From: Psychrobacter namhaensis
Lineage (GTDB): Bacteria; Pseudomonadota; Gammaproteobacteria; Pseudomonadales; Moraxellaceae
Direction of reading: 5' to 3'
Assembly: GCF_016107545.1 (NCBI RefSeq)
Contig: NZ_JABASS010000012.1
Location: 27,830 to 91,829, forward strand
DNA length: 64,000 nt
The notes below the pieces were generated by a model. That model had not been told where the DNA came from and ran no database searches. It saw nothing but the letters and a program-made list of their open reading frames with translations. The translations under genes and the position numbers were made by a program. Of this stretch, positions 36,961 to 45,533 are shown one piece after another (the first letter of the stretch is position 1; each line of letters begins with the position of its first letter).

Positions 36961-38061
36961 TTAAGGCAATTTCATATCACCAGCGACCAACCAGCCCATA
37001 CGGCGCATCAAGTAAGCCACTGTGCCAGCAATAATAGCCGGCAAAACAAACATCAATAAAACAATGGCTGTCCATAACTGTGTCGTACTCATCATTCCTT
37101 GCGATGCTTCAATGATGCCAAACACCCCGACCAATCCAGCAGTACCCATACCTGCACCTGTCGCCGTACACGCCAGCCCAAAACCTACTGTTGCGATAGG
37201 CCCAACGATGGCGCTGGCGATGACCGCAGGTAGTAGAATCAATGGCTTTTTAAGCACGTTAGGGATCTGCAACATACTGGTGCCCAAACCCTGAGATATC
37301 ACGCCACTAACACCATTGTCTTTAAAACTTGCGATAGCGAAACCAATCATATGCGCAGCACAGCCAACGACTGCCGCCCCACCCGCCAATCCCCCAAGCC
37401 CAATAGCGATACAAATAGCGGCGCTCGACGTCGGTAGGGTCAATAAAATACCAACCACGACTGCAATAACGATACCCATTAATAACGGCTGTAATTCAGT
37501 GGCAGCATGGATACCTTGGCCAATCGCAGCCACAGCCGCGACGATAGGCGGATTAAGTAGGGCGCAGACCAATAGAGCAATGCCGCAGACCACAAGAGGC
37601 ACCAATAAAATATCTAATTTGGTCCTACCAGCCACCCACGTACCAGCGCGATAGGCAAATACGGAGGTCAAATACGCCCCTATCGGATTGCCAGGTAACG
37701 CCACAAATGTCGCAGGCCCTCCCACTTGCGGCGCAAATAGGGTCCCCGCCATCAGCGCTTCAGAATGAGCACCCAGCATCCCCGCCACCAAGCAGCTGAG
37801 CATGACCAGCGTTGGCGCTTTTAGATAATAAGCAATCCCCACGCCGATACCAGCCCCCATTAGTACTGATGCAAGCTTGCCCACCGCTATCAATGCTGGA
37901 AGATCTAACCAGCCACCGATTTGCGAGATGATAAGACCGGCTATCAAGGTGACAAATAGCCCTAATGCCATGCCAGTAAACGCATCGATAAAATACTTTT
38001 GAAAAAATGATTTTATAGTACCAGCCGGCGGTGTTACTAAGTTAGATACAGTCATAGCCAT
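36961..38061 (-). CDS. EIIC-like membrane transporter (PF13303, PTS_EIIC_2)
   Basis: A 366-residue polytopic membrane protein with about ten hydrophobic helices rich in Gly and Ala. The layout (FFQKYFIDAFTGMALGLFVTLIAG, GGPATFVALPGNPIGAY, PTSSAAICIAIGLGGLAGG, VGCAAHMIGFA) matches the PF13303 family, annotated as PTS transporter subunit IIC. No EIIA, EIIB or HPr gene is near, so sugar phosphotransfer is doubtful and the substrate is unknown. The ATG at 38061 has AAAGAG close upstream and is preferred over upstream in-frame codons to 38091. Confidence 0.7.
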   Translation of the reverse strand: MAMTVSNLVTPPAGTIKSFFQKYFIDAFTGMALGLFVTLIAGLIISQIGGWLDLPALIAVGKLASVLMGAGIGVGIAYYLKAPTLVMLSCLVAGMLGAHSEALMAGTLFAPQVGGPATFVALPGNPIGAYLTSVFAYRAGTWVAGRTKLDILLVPLVVCGIALLVCALLNPPIVAAVAAIGQGIHAATELQPLLMGIVIAVVVGILLTLPTSSAAICIAIGLGGLAGGAAVVGCAAHMIGFAIASFKDNGVSGVISQGLGTSMLQIPNVLKKPLILLPAVIASAIVGPIATVGFGLACTATGAGMGTAGLVGVFGIIEASQGMMSTTQLWTAIVLLMFVLPAIIAGTVAYLMRRMGWLVAGDMKLP

Positions 38062-38132
38062 ACTCTTTATGGAAATTTTGATAAGACACACTATACCAAA
38101 GGAAACAAACCACTCTCCTAAAAATAAGAGAC

Positions 38133-38160
38133 AAAAAAAGCGTCATTGCGACGCTTTTTC
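38133..38160 (-). terminator. Terminator after the argS-SPOR operon
   Basis: AAAAAGCGTC pairs with GACGCTTTTT. On the minus strand it follows the SPOR-protein gene stop by about 40 bases. Confidence 0.8.
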
Positions 38161-38201
38161 TATTAATCACAAACCACTAAATTTATCAAAAGCCACTCTG
38201 T

Positions 38202-39014
38202 CTAACGGCGCTGTTCAACGATAATAGAATCAATACCGTTATTTTGCAGGCGCTGCTGGGCAGTGGTAACTGCTTGACGGCTATTCATCGGACGTGAGAT
38301 TACCTGATAAATGGGCAAGCCATTACCCGTGGTATTTTTAACCACTCTCGCGTCGACCCCAGCCATGAGCACTTGCGCTCGGCGGCGATCGGCTTCATCT
38401 GCATCACCAAAGCTATTGATCTGCAAAATGTAAGTGGCAGCAGGTTTAGCGGCCTGAACGCTCGCCGTACCTGCACCTGCGTTGTTTGTCCGATTGGCTG
38501 AACTGCCACCGCTACTCGCCGGCGTCGAACCATCATAGGTCGCATCTTCTTCTACGATCACGATATCATCGCTGCTACTGGTTGCCGCATTGTTACCACG
38601 GCTAGGCTCAATCGTGGTACTTTCGCCGATACCAAAGTTACCCGCATCGTCATTACTGGCTGACGTATCCTCAGGTTGGGTAACCACCACGTCAGGCTCA
38701 AAGTCACCAATGTCACCCATTTGATCGTTATCCATCTCAGCAATGTCTTCATCAGGAATAGTGGCCATTTCTTGATTGGGCAAGATATCATAAAACTCAT
38801 AATCGCCATTATCAGTATCCGTATCGACGCGTGGTTCTACCTGTCGATCATTTTCAGCGGCGCTGTCAGCTGGACTGAAATCAAACAATGGGGATAGGTA
38901 TATAAATACCCCGATCATAAGGGTCAATATCGCCCCAACAAACATCCACAATAAGCCTGACACGCTACTCGATTTGCGCTTTTCAGTCGCACCTTTAGGT
39001 TTTTTGGCTAGCAT
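38202..39014 (-). CDS. SPOR-domain cell-envelope protein
   Basis: A 270-residue bitopic membrane protein. A basic cytoplasmic N-terminus (LAKKPKGATEKRK) is followed by one transmembrane helix (about 20-43), a long acidic Asp, Asn and Ser-rich periplasmic linker (about 50-190), and a C-terminal SPOR domain (about 193-270; TYILQINSFGDADEADRRRAQ as two pieces, then QVISRPMNSRQAV). SPOR domains bind denuded septal peptidoglycan, so a division-site role like FtsN or DedD is likely. It lies 64 bp after argS on the same strand. Confidence 0.85.
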   Translation of the reverse strand: MLAKKPKGATEKRKSSSVSGLLWMFVGAILTLMIGVFIYLSPLFDFSPADSAAENDRQVEPRVDTDTDNGDYEFYDILPNQEMATIPDEDIAEMDNDQMGDIGDFEPDVVVTQPEDTSASNDDAGNFGIGESTTIEPSRGNNAATSSSDDIVIVEEDATYDGSTPASSGGSSANRTNNAGAGTASVQAAKPAATYILQINSFGDADEADRRRAQVLMAGVDARVVKNTTGNGLPIYQVISRPMNSRQAVTTAQQRLQNNGIDSIIVEQRR

Positions 39015-39078
39015 GGATCTGGTTCTCCCTACTGAATCTAACTGTTATCAATTTATTGCTCTCAATCATCTATTTATA

Positions 39079-40908
39079 CTACATGCTAGACGGTGCAGAC
39101 AACCCTAATAAACCAAGGCCATTGGCCAATACTTGCCGAACCGCTTTAGACAAACGCAGACGCGCTTGCATCAAGTCCATCTCGTCTGTACTTGGCGTCT
39201 CACCTGAGGTCAAGCTCACGGGCAAGATACGATTGCTGTCGTACCAACCATGGAACAAGGCGGCCAACTCTTTTAGATAGTTGGTCAGCACATGCGGCTC
39301 ATAGCCGGTCGCGGCGCGTAGTAACGTCGCTGGATACCCTGCTAGCAGTTTAATCAACTCATCTTCGTTGGGGGCGCTAAGCAAGTTTTGCTGCTGCAAA
39401 CCAATCGTATCGTCTACCACAAAACCACTGTTTTGTAGTTTTTCTAACACTCGGCAGACGCGCGCATGTGCGTACTGAATATAATAAACTTGATTGTCTT
39501 TACTTTGTGATTTGGCAAGCTCCAAATCAAAATCAACATGTACTTCAGGCTTACGGGCCACATAATAAAAACGCGCCGCATCATTACCGACTTCCTGACG
39601 CAATTCACGTAAGGTGACAAACTTGCCTGAACGTGATGACATTTGAACTTTTTCACTACCGCGCCATAGGGCTACAAACTGCACGAGCACCACATCTAAA
39701 CGCTCAGCATCGATACCGAGGGCTAATAAAGCCGCTTTTACTCGTGGGACGTAACCATGGTGATCGGCACCCCAAACATTAATGACTTTATCAAAGCCAC
39801 GGTCAAACTTATTCTTGTGGTAGGCAATATCAGAGGCAAAATAAGTAGATTGACCGTTGGCACGGCGTACCACTCGGTCTTTTTCATCACCAAAATCGGT
39901 CGACTTAAACCAAATATTGCCGTCTTTTTCGTACAGATAGCCTTTGTCATCTAAGACTTGTAGGACAGGCTCGATCTCACTATCAATAGATCTTTCGCTA
40001 AACCAGCACTCGTAGCTCACACCAAAGTCATTTAAATCGTCTTTAATGTCGGCCAAAATACTACTCAATGCTGCATTTAAAAACAGCTCATAGCCATCAC
40101 CAAGCAGCGCTTTACTGTTGGCAATCAGACCATCAATGTGCGCTTCTTTATCACCTGATAGCAATGTTTTTTCGCCCTCAGCATTTGTCTCAAACTGCGC
40201 ATCTGCTGGCACGCCTTGAGCAATTTTAGCAAAGCTGTGGACATAGCTATCACCATGTTGCGCTTTTAGCGTTTGGGCGATATCACTGACATAGTCGCCT
40301 TGATAGCCATTGACTGGGAACGTTACCTGCTCACCACTTTGCTCTAAATAACGTAAATACGTACTGGTCGCCAAGATATCCATTTGGCGGCCCGCGTCAT
40401 TGACATAATACTCACGCGTAACGTCATAACCAATCGCCTCTAGCAAGTTTGCCACACTCATACCAAATGCGGCACCGCGTCCATGACCGACATGCAGACT
40501 AGACGTAGGATTGGCAGAGACAAACTCCACTTGTATCTTTTGCCCATCAAACTGGTCGCTTAAACCAAAACGATCTTGCAAGGTAAAGATATCATCTAAT
40601 ACAGCAAATTTGGCTTCAGCATTTAAAAAGACATTAATAAAACCTGGGCCTGCGATTTCTACTTGGCGAATGTCTTGATTTTTGGGCAGGGCATTGACGA
40701 TTTTTTCGGCGAGCTGGCGTGGATTGGCTTTGGCCGCCTTAGCAGCAGTCAGCGCGATATTACTGGCAAAATCACCATGACTAAGATCTTTAGTACGAGT
40801 GATTTGGCTGTTATTCTGCCAATCAGCCGGTAGCGTGCCATCTGCCTGTAGAGTATGAATGGCATCATTAAATAAGGAGGCAAGTGTATCAATTTGGGTT
40901 TGTGACAT
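39079..40908 (-). CDS. argS: Arginyl-tRNA synthetase
   Basis: A 609-residue class-I synthetase. It has the N-terminal Add-1 domain with DFASNIALTAAK, the HIGH motif in the form SLHVGHGRGAAFG, the QFVALWRGSEKVQMSSRSGKF region containing the KMSKS-equivalent loop, and a C-terminal DALR anticodon-binding domain ending LGLLGLSAP. It charges tRNA(Arg). It is the first gene of an argS-SPOR operon. Confidence 0.98.
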   Translation of the reverse strand: MSQTQIDTLASLFNDAIHTLQADGTLPADWQNNSQITRTKDLSHGDFASNIALTAAKAAKANPRQLAEKIVNALPKNQDIRQVEIAGPGFINVFLNAEAKFAVLDDIFTLQDRFGLSDQFDGQKIQVEFVSANPTSSLHVGHGRGAAFGMSVANLLEAIGYDVTREYYVNDAGRQMDILATSTYLRYLEQSGEQVTFPVNGYQGDYVSDIAQTLKAQHGDSYVHSFAKIAQGVPADAQFETNAEGEKTLLSGDKEAHIDGLIANSKALLGDGYELFLNAALSSILADIKDDLNDFGVSYECWFSERSIDSEIEPVLQVLDDKGYLYEKDGNIWFKSTDFGDEKDRVVRRANGQSTYFASDIAYHKNKFDRGFDKVINVWGADHHGYVPRVKAALLALGIDAERLDVVLVQFVALWRGSEKVQMSSRSGKFVTLRELRQEVGNDAARFYYVARKPEVHVDFDLELAKSQSKDNQVYYIQYAHARVCRVLEKLQNSGFVVDDTIGLQQQNLLSAPNEDELIKLLAGYPATLLRAATGYEPHVLTNYLKELAALFHGWYDSNRILPVSLTSGETPSTDEMDLMQARLRLSKAVRQVLANGLGLLGLSAPSSM

Positions 40909-41357
40909 AGGGTTTGAACTCAGTTAAATAAACAACAAAAACAAGACGAAATTTTGACGAATACGAGCAGTCGATAGCTGCTTATTATAATAGCGACCGA
41001 CACTGTAAGGGATAAAATCATGCAAAAAGATAAGTAACCTGTAAATATAACAACCTTTGCGCTTTATTGCACCATTTGCCCCAAAATTAGCACTAAAATC
41101 TTACGGTTATGCTAGCTGACCTAAATCACTAGTCGGACCAAAAGACTTATCTATACGCTAACGCTGATGAAATCGGTACGAATAGACCAATAACAATACC
41201 GCCGGTTGGTACAGATAAATGAATCACGCTAATTGTAGCGTTACTGTTGCTCGTCCTTAGCAGCAGTTTATACCCATTCGCTTCCGCGTTATAATGAACG
41301 TTTGTATTGGTCTTCTTAAAGATAGAAGATGCGTTACTACTTTTATAGGATTATGCC
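40909..41357. other. Intergenic region between divergent argS and the DUF2788 gene (449 bp)
   Basis: No ORF, tRNA or terminator is supported. It is promoter DNA for both neighbours. Confidence 0.5.
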
Positions 41358-41576
41358 ATGTTTGCTATTGCTGCCAGTACGATCACCAGTTGGGGACTGT
41401 ATGTTTTATTACCCATCTTCATCGCGTTCTTATTTTTTATCATGTGGGATATCTCTAAAACGTCAGACGCTGGGCGCGCGGGTACTTTTTGGATTTTCTT
41501 AGCGCTGGGCGCAGGTTTTGTAGGCTTTTTGCTCAAGCTATTGCTAGAAGTCGCCTTTAAAAGATGGTTTATATAA
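41358..41576 (+). CDS. Small membrane protein, DUF2788 family
   Basis: A 72-residue protein with two transmembrane helices (about 12-30 and 43-63). The pattern LYVLLPIFIAFLFFIMWDISK and FWIFLALGAGFVGFL is that of the DUF2788 family found in Acinetobacter, Psychrobacter and Pseudomonas. No function is known. An AGGA site precedes the ATG. Confidence 0.7.
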   Translation: MFAIAASTITSWGLYVLLPIFIAFLFFIMWDISKTSDAGRAGTFWIFLALGAGFVGFLLKLLLEVAFKRWFI

Positions 41577-41642
41577 CCAGCAACCGCTACCCCTCACCTT
41601 CTTTTTATTTAAACACGCTATTTATTAGTACAAACGGTTTGC

Positions 41643-42710
41643 TTATTTTTTTGCGATGAGCGTTGCGCGCATCGGAGCAGGATAGCCCTCAATGGTCTTG
41701 GTTGCATCATTGGGATCTAAGAAATCTGCCAACGAATGATAACTCATCCATTCGGTTTTACGCTGCTCATGGGTAGAAGTCACGGCTACATCGACGCAGC
41801 GTACCTCTGTAAAACCAACCTTTTCTAGCCAGCCCATTAGCGCTGCTACTGATGGCAAAAAATACACGTTATTCATCTGGGCATAGCGGTCATGCGGTAC
41901 CAGTACCGTATTGGCGTCGCCTTCAACCACCAAGGTTTCTAGCACCAGCTCACCACCTTTTACCAGCTGCCCTCTGAGCTGCTGTAAATGCTCAAACGGC
42001 GACTGACGATGATAGAGCACGCCCATACTAAATACCGTATCAAACAGCTGGCTGTGCTCAGGCAGTGCCTCGAGCGGCACTGGAATATAATGGGTACGGT
42101 AACGGCCTGTGTCATGCGCGTCAGCGCTACCGACAAAATGACGAATCGCCATAAACTGATGATAAAATAAACAAGACGGATCAATGATGATGACCGTGTC
42201 CGCACCAGCCCCTGCCATACGCCAGCCGTGATAACCAGAGCCGCCGCCCACATCTAACACGCGGCGACCTTTTAACGTGCCTAAATGCGGTGCGACCCGT
42301 TGCCACTTCCAATCACTGTGCCATTCCGTATCTATAAATATTGGCTCACTTTTTTCGCTACTACTTTGACTGTTATTGGCCTGACTACGACCAATCTGAA
42401 AAGGCCCTTTGCGCCATGGCATCAATTGTTTTAACAATGCAGTGGTTTGTTTGCGCTCAGAGTCCGTCAGCGCCGCGTCAATCGTCAGTATGTCACTATC
42501 TAAACTGACTTTATCAATCGTTAAGTCTGGCAAACGTACGACCGATGCTTGATAAGCAGGCGCATGAGCATAGTTGGCCTTATCCTTGATATCATTCAAC
42601 CACGTTGGCAGTTGTGTGAGCCATTTATAAGCACTCGGCTGCTGCTGAGCCAGTTCTAATAGGGTTAAATACAGTTCGCGTTCGGCGTGAGTGATGGTGT
42701 CGTTGAGCAT
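41643..42710 (-). CDS. cmoB: tRNA U34 carboxymethyltransferase CmoB
   Basis: A 355-residue SAM-fold enzyme that transfers the carboxymethyl group of carboxy-SAM to 5-hydroxyuridine 34, giving cmo5U in tRNA wobble positions. It has IDTEWHSDWKWQRV, the SAM-like site VLDVGGGSGYHGWRM, VFSMGVLYHRQSPFEHL and LVLETLVVEGD. The ATG at 42710 gives the usual start; an in-frame TTG at 42734 would add eight residues. It lies downstream of cmoA, whose product makes its co-substrate. Confidence 0.95.
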   Translation of the reverse strand: MLNDTITHAERELYLTLLELAQQQPSAYKWLTQLPTWLNDIKDKANYAHAPAYQASVVRLPDLTIDKVSLDSDILTIDAALTDSERKQTTALLKQLMPWRKGPFQIGRSQANNSQSSSEKSEPIFIDTEWHSDWKWQRVAPHLGTLKGRRVLDVGGGSGYHGWRMAGAGADTVIIIDPSCLFYHQFMAIRHFVGSADAHDTGRYRTHYIPVPLEALPEHSQLFDTVFSMGVLYHRQSPFEHLQQLRGQLVKGGELVLETLVVEGDANTVLVPHDRYAQMNNVYFLPSVAALMGWLEKVGFTEVRCVDVAVTSTHEQRKTEWMSYHSLADFLDPNDATKTIEGYPAPMRATLIAKK

Positions 42711-42792
42711 AAAAGCAGATACCGTATGAATCAAAAAAGAGTGTGAAAGGGGTTTTTAAAAAGCGACGTGATATATAAAGGTCACGTCAGCA

Positions 42793-43581
42793 CTATTTAA
42801 ACGCCACAATCGACACAAAGTTTAAGAACTGAAACCACGTCAAATGACGAGCAAAACCAACTTGATCAAGTCGCGCGTGATGCTCATCTAATGTGTCGGT
42901 AATAAGGACGTTTTCTAGCGCATTACGTTTGCCGCTAATTTCCATCTCAGTATAGCCATTGGCACGCTTAAAGTCATAATACCGCTCAACCAACCACGCA
43001 TCGTATTGCTCATCAAACGCATGGGTCTTTTCAGTGAGCACCAATATCCCGCCCTCGCTTAACGCGGCATAAATCTTCTCTAACACCGCCACCCTATCAG
43101 CGACTGGCAAAAACTGTAACGTCAAGTTTAAAATCACCATATCGCACGGCTCAAACTTAACATCGCGAATATCCGCTGTCATGACTTCTATATCGTGTTC
43201 AGGATAGTTATCACTTAATAAGGTAACCGCTTCAGTCGTCATAGCGGGTGAGATATCGATCGCTTTGATCTGCAAATCTTGTGGGTCAAACTCGCCAGCC
43301 AGCGCCATACTGGCGGCGCCCAATGAACAGCCCAAGTCATAAATTCGGCTGACACGCTGACTGCTATCGCTCTGTTGGCGATACTTACAGTGACGACGGG
43401 CAAATATAGGCAGCATGGCTAACACCTGCCCATAACCCGGAACACTACGACGAATCATATCGGGAAAACACGCCACCACTTGCTCATCAAAGGAAAAACG
43501 CGCGGCCTTATCCAGTGGCGTGGTAAACGGTTTGTCAAATAAGGTATCATGTTTAACGGTAGCAGGATTGGATTGGCTCAT
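42793..43581 (-). CDS. cmoA: Carboxy-S-adenosyl-L-methionine synthase CmoA
   Basis: A 262-residue methyltransferase-fold enzyme that converts SAM and prephenate to carboxy-SAM. It has [21 protein letters not shown] near the front (written in two pieces: FDEQVV and [10 protein letters not shown]), [15 protein letters not shown] as motif I, and [16 protein letters not shown]. Ribosome-site AAAGAAAGAG precedes the ATG. It is the first gene of cmoA-cmoB, an operon that completes the cmo5U34 modification. Confidence 0.95.
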   Translation of the reverse strand: MSQSNPATVKHDTLFDKPFTTPLDKAARFSFDEQVVACFPDMIRRSVPGYGQVLAMLPIFARRHCKYRQQSDSSQRVSRIYDLGCSLGAASMALAGEFDPQDLQIKAIDISPAMTTEAVTLLSDNYPEHDIEVMTADIRDVKFEPCDMVILNLTLQFLPVADRVAVLEKIYAALSEGGILVLTEKTHAFDEQYDAWLVERYYDFKRANGYTEMEISGKRNALENVLITDTLDEHHARLDQVGFARHLTWFQFLNFVSIVAFK

Positions 43582-43749
43582 GGTGCGACTCTTTCTTTGA
43601 AAATAAAACTGAAGTTAGGAAGTAGGTAGCAGTGTTGCTTGACGCTATTAATCGTTTTGTAAAAGCTTGCGCAGATAGCAAAAGCCCATTATAACATTAC
43701 TGTTTGTTACTTAGCGCTAGCAGATGCCCTGCTAAGCTAAATAGGTCTT

Positions 43750-43775
43750 GCTGAGTGTACGAATCGTACTCAGCC
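43750..43775. promoter_or_regulatory. Hairpin in the msrA leader
   Basis: CTGAGTGTACG pairs with CGTACTCAG around AAT (one bulged dinucleotide), 35 bases before the msrA ATG. It has no T-run, so an operator or a leader stem is more likely than a terminator. Confidence 0.35.
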
Positions 43776-43808
43776 CCTGTTATATACTTATAAAAATAGG
43801 AATAAACT

Positions 43809-44330
43809 ATGCAAACCATTATATTAGGTGGCGGCTGCTTTTGGTGCACCGAATCGGTATTTTTATCCGTGAAAGGTGTGCAGTCTGTGGTATCAGGCTA
43901 TATGGGCGGCGATGCTGTCTCTGCTAATTATGAAGCGGTCTGTAGCGGTAACACCGGACACGTCGAAGTCATCAAAGTCGAATTTGATGAGTCTGTCGTC
44001 CCATTAGAAGTGATACTTGATGTTTTCTTTGCGACCCATGATCCCACCACCATGGATCGTCAAGGTAATGATGTCGGCAGTCAGTATCGCAGCGTCGTCT
44101 TTTACACCGATGAAGACCAAAAGCCCACCATCGACCGCACAATCAACAAACTGCGTGACATGGGTATCAATGTCGTCACAGAAGTGCACCCTGCCCTTGA
44201 GTTTTATAAAGCGGAAGAAACCCATCAAGACTTCTTTAATAGAAATCCAGGTCAAGCCTATTGTAACTTTGCCATACCGCCAAAACTGGCCAAACTGCGC
44301 AAAGAATTTAGTCAATACATGGTCAGCTAA
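43809..44330 (+). CDS. msrA: Peptide methionine-S-sulfoxide reductase MsrA
   Basis: A 173-residue MsrA with the catalytic motif GCFWCTE (Cys10 nucleophile) and the conserved GYMGGDAVSANYEAV..GNTGHVE and HDPTTMDRQGNDVGSQYRS blocks. It repairs the S-form of methionine sulfoxide in proteins using thioredoxin. The resolving cysteine is probably in QAYCNF near the C-terminus. It is monocistronic, with a terminator after it. Confidence 0.96.
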   Translation: MQTIILGGGCFWCTESVFLSVKGVQSVVSGYMGGDAVSANYEAVCSGNTGHVEVIKVEFDESVVPLEVILDVFFATHDPTTMDRQGNDVGSQYRSVVFYTDEDQKPTIDRTINKLRDMGINVVTEVHPALEFYKAEETHQDFFNRNPGQAYCNFAIPPKLAKLRKEFSQYMVS

Positions 44331-44365
44331 ACGATTGACTGGATAAAAATGTTATGTTTACTGGC

Positions 44366-44401
44366 AGCCAAACGCTTAGACAATAGGTGTTTGGCTTTTT
44401 A
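44366..44401 (+). terminator. Terminator after msrA
   Basis: AGCCAAAC (44366-44373) pairs with GTTTGGCT (44389-44396), followed by TTTTAT. Confidence 0.8.
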
Positions 44402-44494
44402 TTGTGTTAAACATTCTTATATAAACCGTTATGATAATGGACTGAAAATCAAAGAATGCCTTATGATAACAACCCTTACCGATAGGCTTATATT

Positions 44495-45163
44495 ATGAAT
44501 CCTGAATTTTGGCAAAATCGTTGGCAAGAGAAACGCATTGGCTTTAATCAGTCTGAGGTCAATTCACTATTAATAAAATATTGGTCAGCATTAAATTTTC
44601 CAGCCAGTAGCCGCGTCTTTGTCCCTTTATGCGGCAAATCAATTGATATGGTCTGGCTGTCAGCACAAGGTTTTGACGTGGTGGGTGTTGAGTTGGTTGA
44701 GTCAGCTGTGCAAGCGTTCTTTGCTGAACAAAACATCCAGCCCACCATATATCAGCATGCAGAAAACACCGAGATTAAATGTTATCAAGGAGAGCTGGGA
44801 GATAGTGAGGCTAAGCGAACTATTACCTTATGGGTCGCCGATATCTTTGCGCTGACCTCCACAGATATTGGCTCTATCGATGCGGTATATGACAAAGCAG
44901 CATTGATTGCCCTGCCAGCCGATATGCGTACACAATATAGTGAGCAAATATGCCTGCTTAGCGGCACCGCCCCACAGTTGGTAATCACCCTTCATTATGA
45001 TCAAAGTAAAAAGGATGGTCCGCCTTTTTCAGTGAGTGGTGAGCAAGTACAACAATACTATGGCAATCGTTATCAAATTACCGAGTTGGCACGTGAGCCT
45101 GCCACTATTGGTTCTGCGCCTGACCTAACAGTTTCCGAGCAGGTTTGGTTATTGAGTGAGTAA
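44495..45163 (+). CDS. tpm: Thiopurine S-methyltransferase
   Basis: A 222-residue SAM-dependent methyltransferase of the TPMT family. It has the family opening FWQNRWQEKRIGFNQSEVN, the VFVPLCGKSIDMVWL block, VVGVELVESAVQAFF, and YDKAALIALPADMR. In bacteria TPMT methylates thiopurines and selenium or tellurium compounds. It is monocistronic. Confidence 0.92.
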   Translation: MNPEFWQNRWQEKRIGFNQSEVNSLLIKYWSALNFPASSRVFVPLCGKSIDMVWLSAQGFDVVGVELVESAVQAFFAEQNIQPTIYQHAENTEIKCYQGELGDSEAKRTITLWVADIFALTSTDIGSIDAVYDKAALIALPADMRTQYSEQICLLSGTAPQLVITLHYDQSKKDGPPFSVSGEQVQQYYGNRYQITELAREPATIGSAPDLTVSEQVWLLSE

Positions 45164-45298
45164 TAGGTAGATATAATCAATCCTAAATAAAACTGGCACA
45201 TACTATGCCACGGGCGACTGGTATTGACTTCGCGTAGCATCGAGTAGTGTAGGCACAGCACTCACGGGCAATTAAATACCAGTAGCGCTGTACCTATT
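45162..45298. repeat. Nested inverted repeats, structured element of about 137 bp
   Basis: Outer arms AATAGGTA (45162-45169) and TACCTATT (45291-45298) enclose inner arms ACTGGTATT (45217-45225) and AATACCAGT (45275-45283). A further small hairpin TGGCA-N7-TGCCA lies at about 45194-45210. The left arm overlaps the tpm stop codon. It could be a folded 3' UTR or small RNA, or the remains of a small mobile repeat. No coding frame is present. Confidence 0.5.
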
Positions 45299-45533
45299 TT
45301 AACTTTTCAGCTATAGGTTGCTATTAACAGACTTTTAATCATTTGATACTGATTAAACGGTCATCTTTTCCAAAACTTCTCATAATCTCACGCTAACGTC
45401 AGCTTATAGTAACCATTTATGACCGTGGCACTTCGTTCGCTTTTCTTTACTGTTTAGATTGGTTACTCTAAGTTAAAGTCATTTTTCCTTTTTTACTTTC
45501 TGCTACCTACTTTGATGTTTATAGGATATTTTC
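45164..45533. other. Intergenic region between tpm and the MltB-type gene (370 bp)
   Basis: The left part is the nested inverted-repeat element (45162-45298). The right part is AT-rich DNA that should hold the promoter of the transglycosylase gene. No ORF. Confidence 0.5.

Noticed and set aside
36961..38061. A working PTS sugar permease
   Set aside because: Only the EIIC-like fold is present; no EIIA, EIIB, HPr or EI gene lies nearby and no sugar catabolic genes accompany it.
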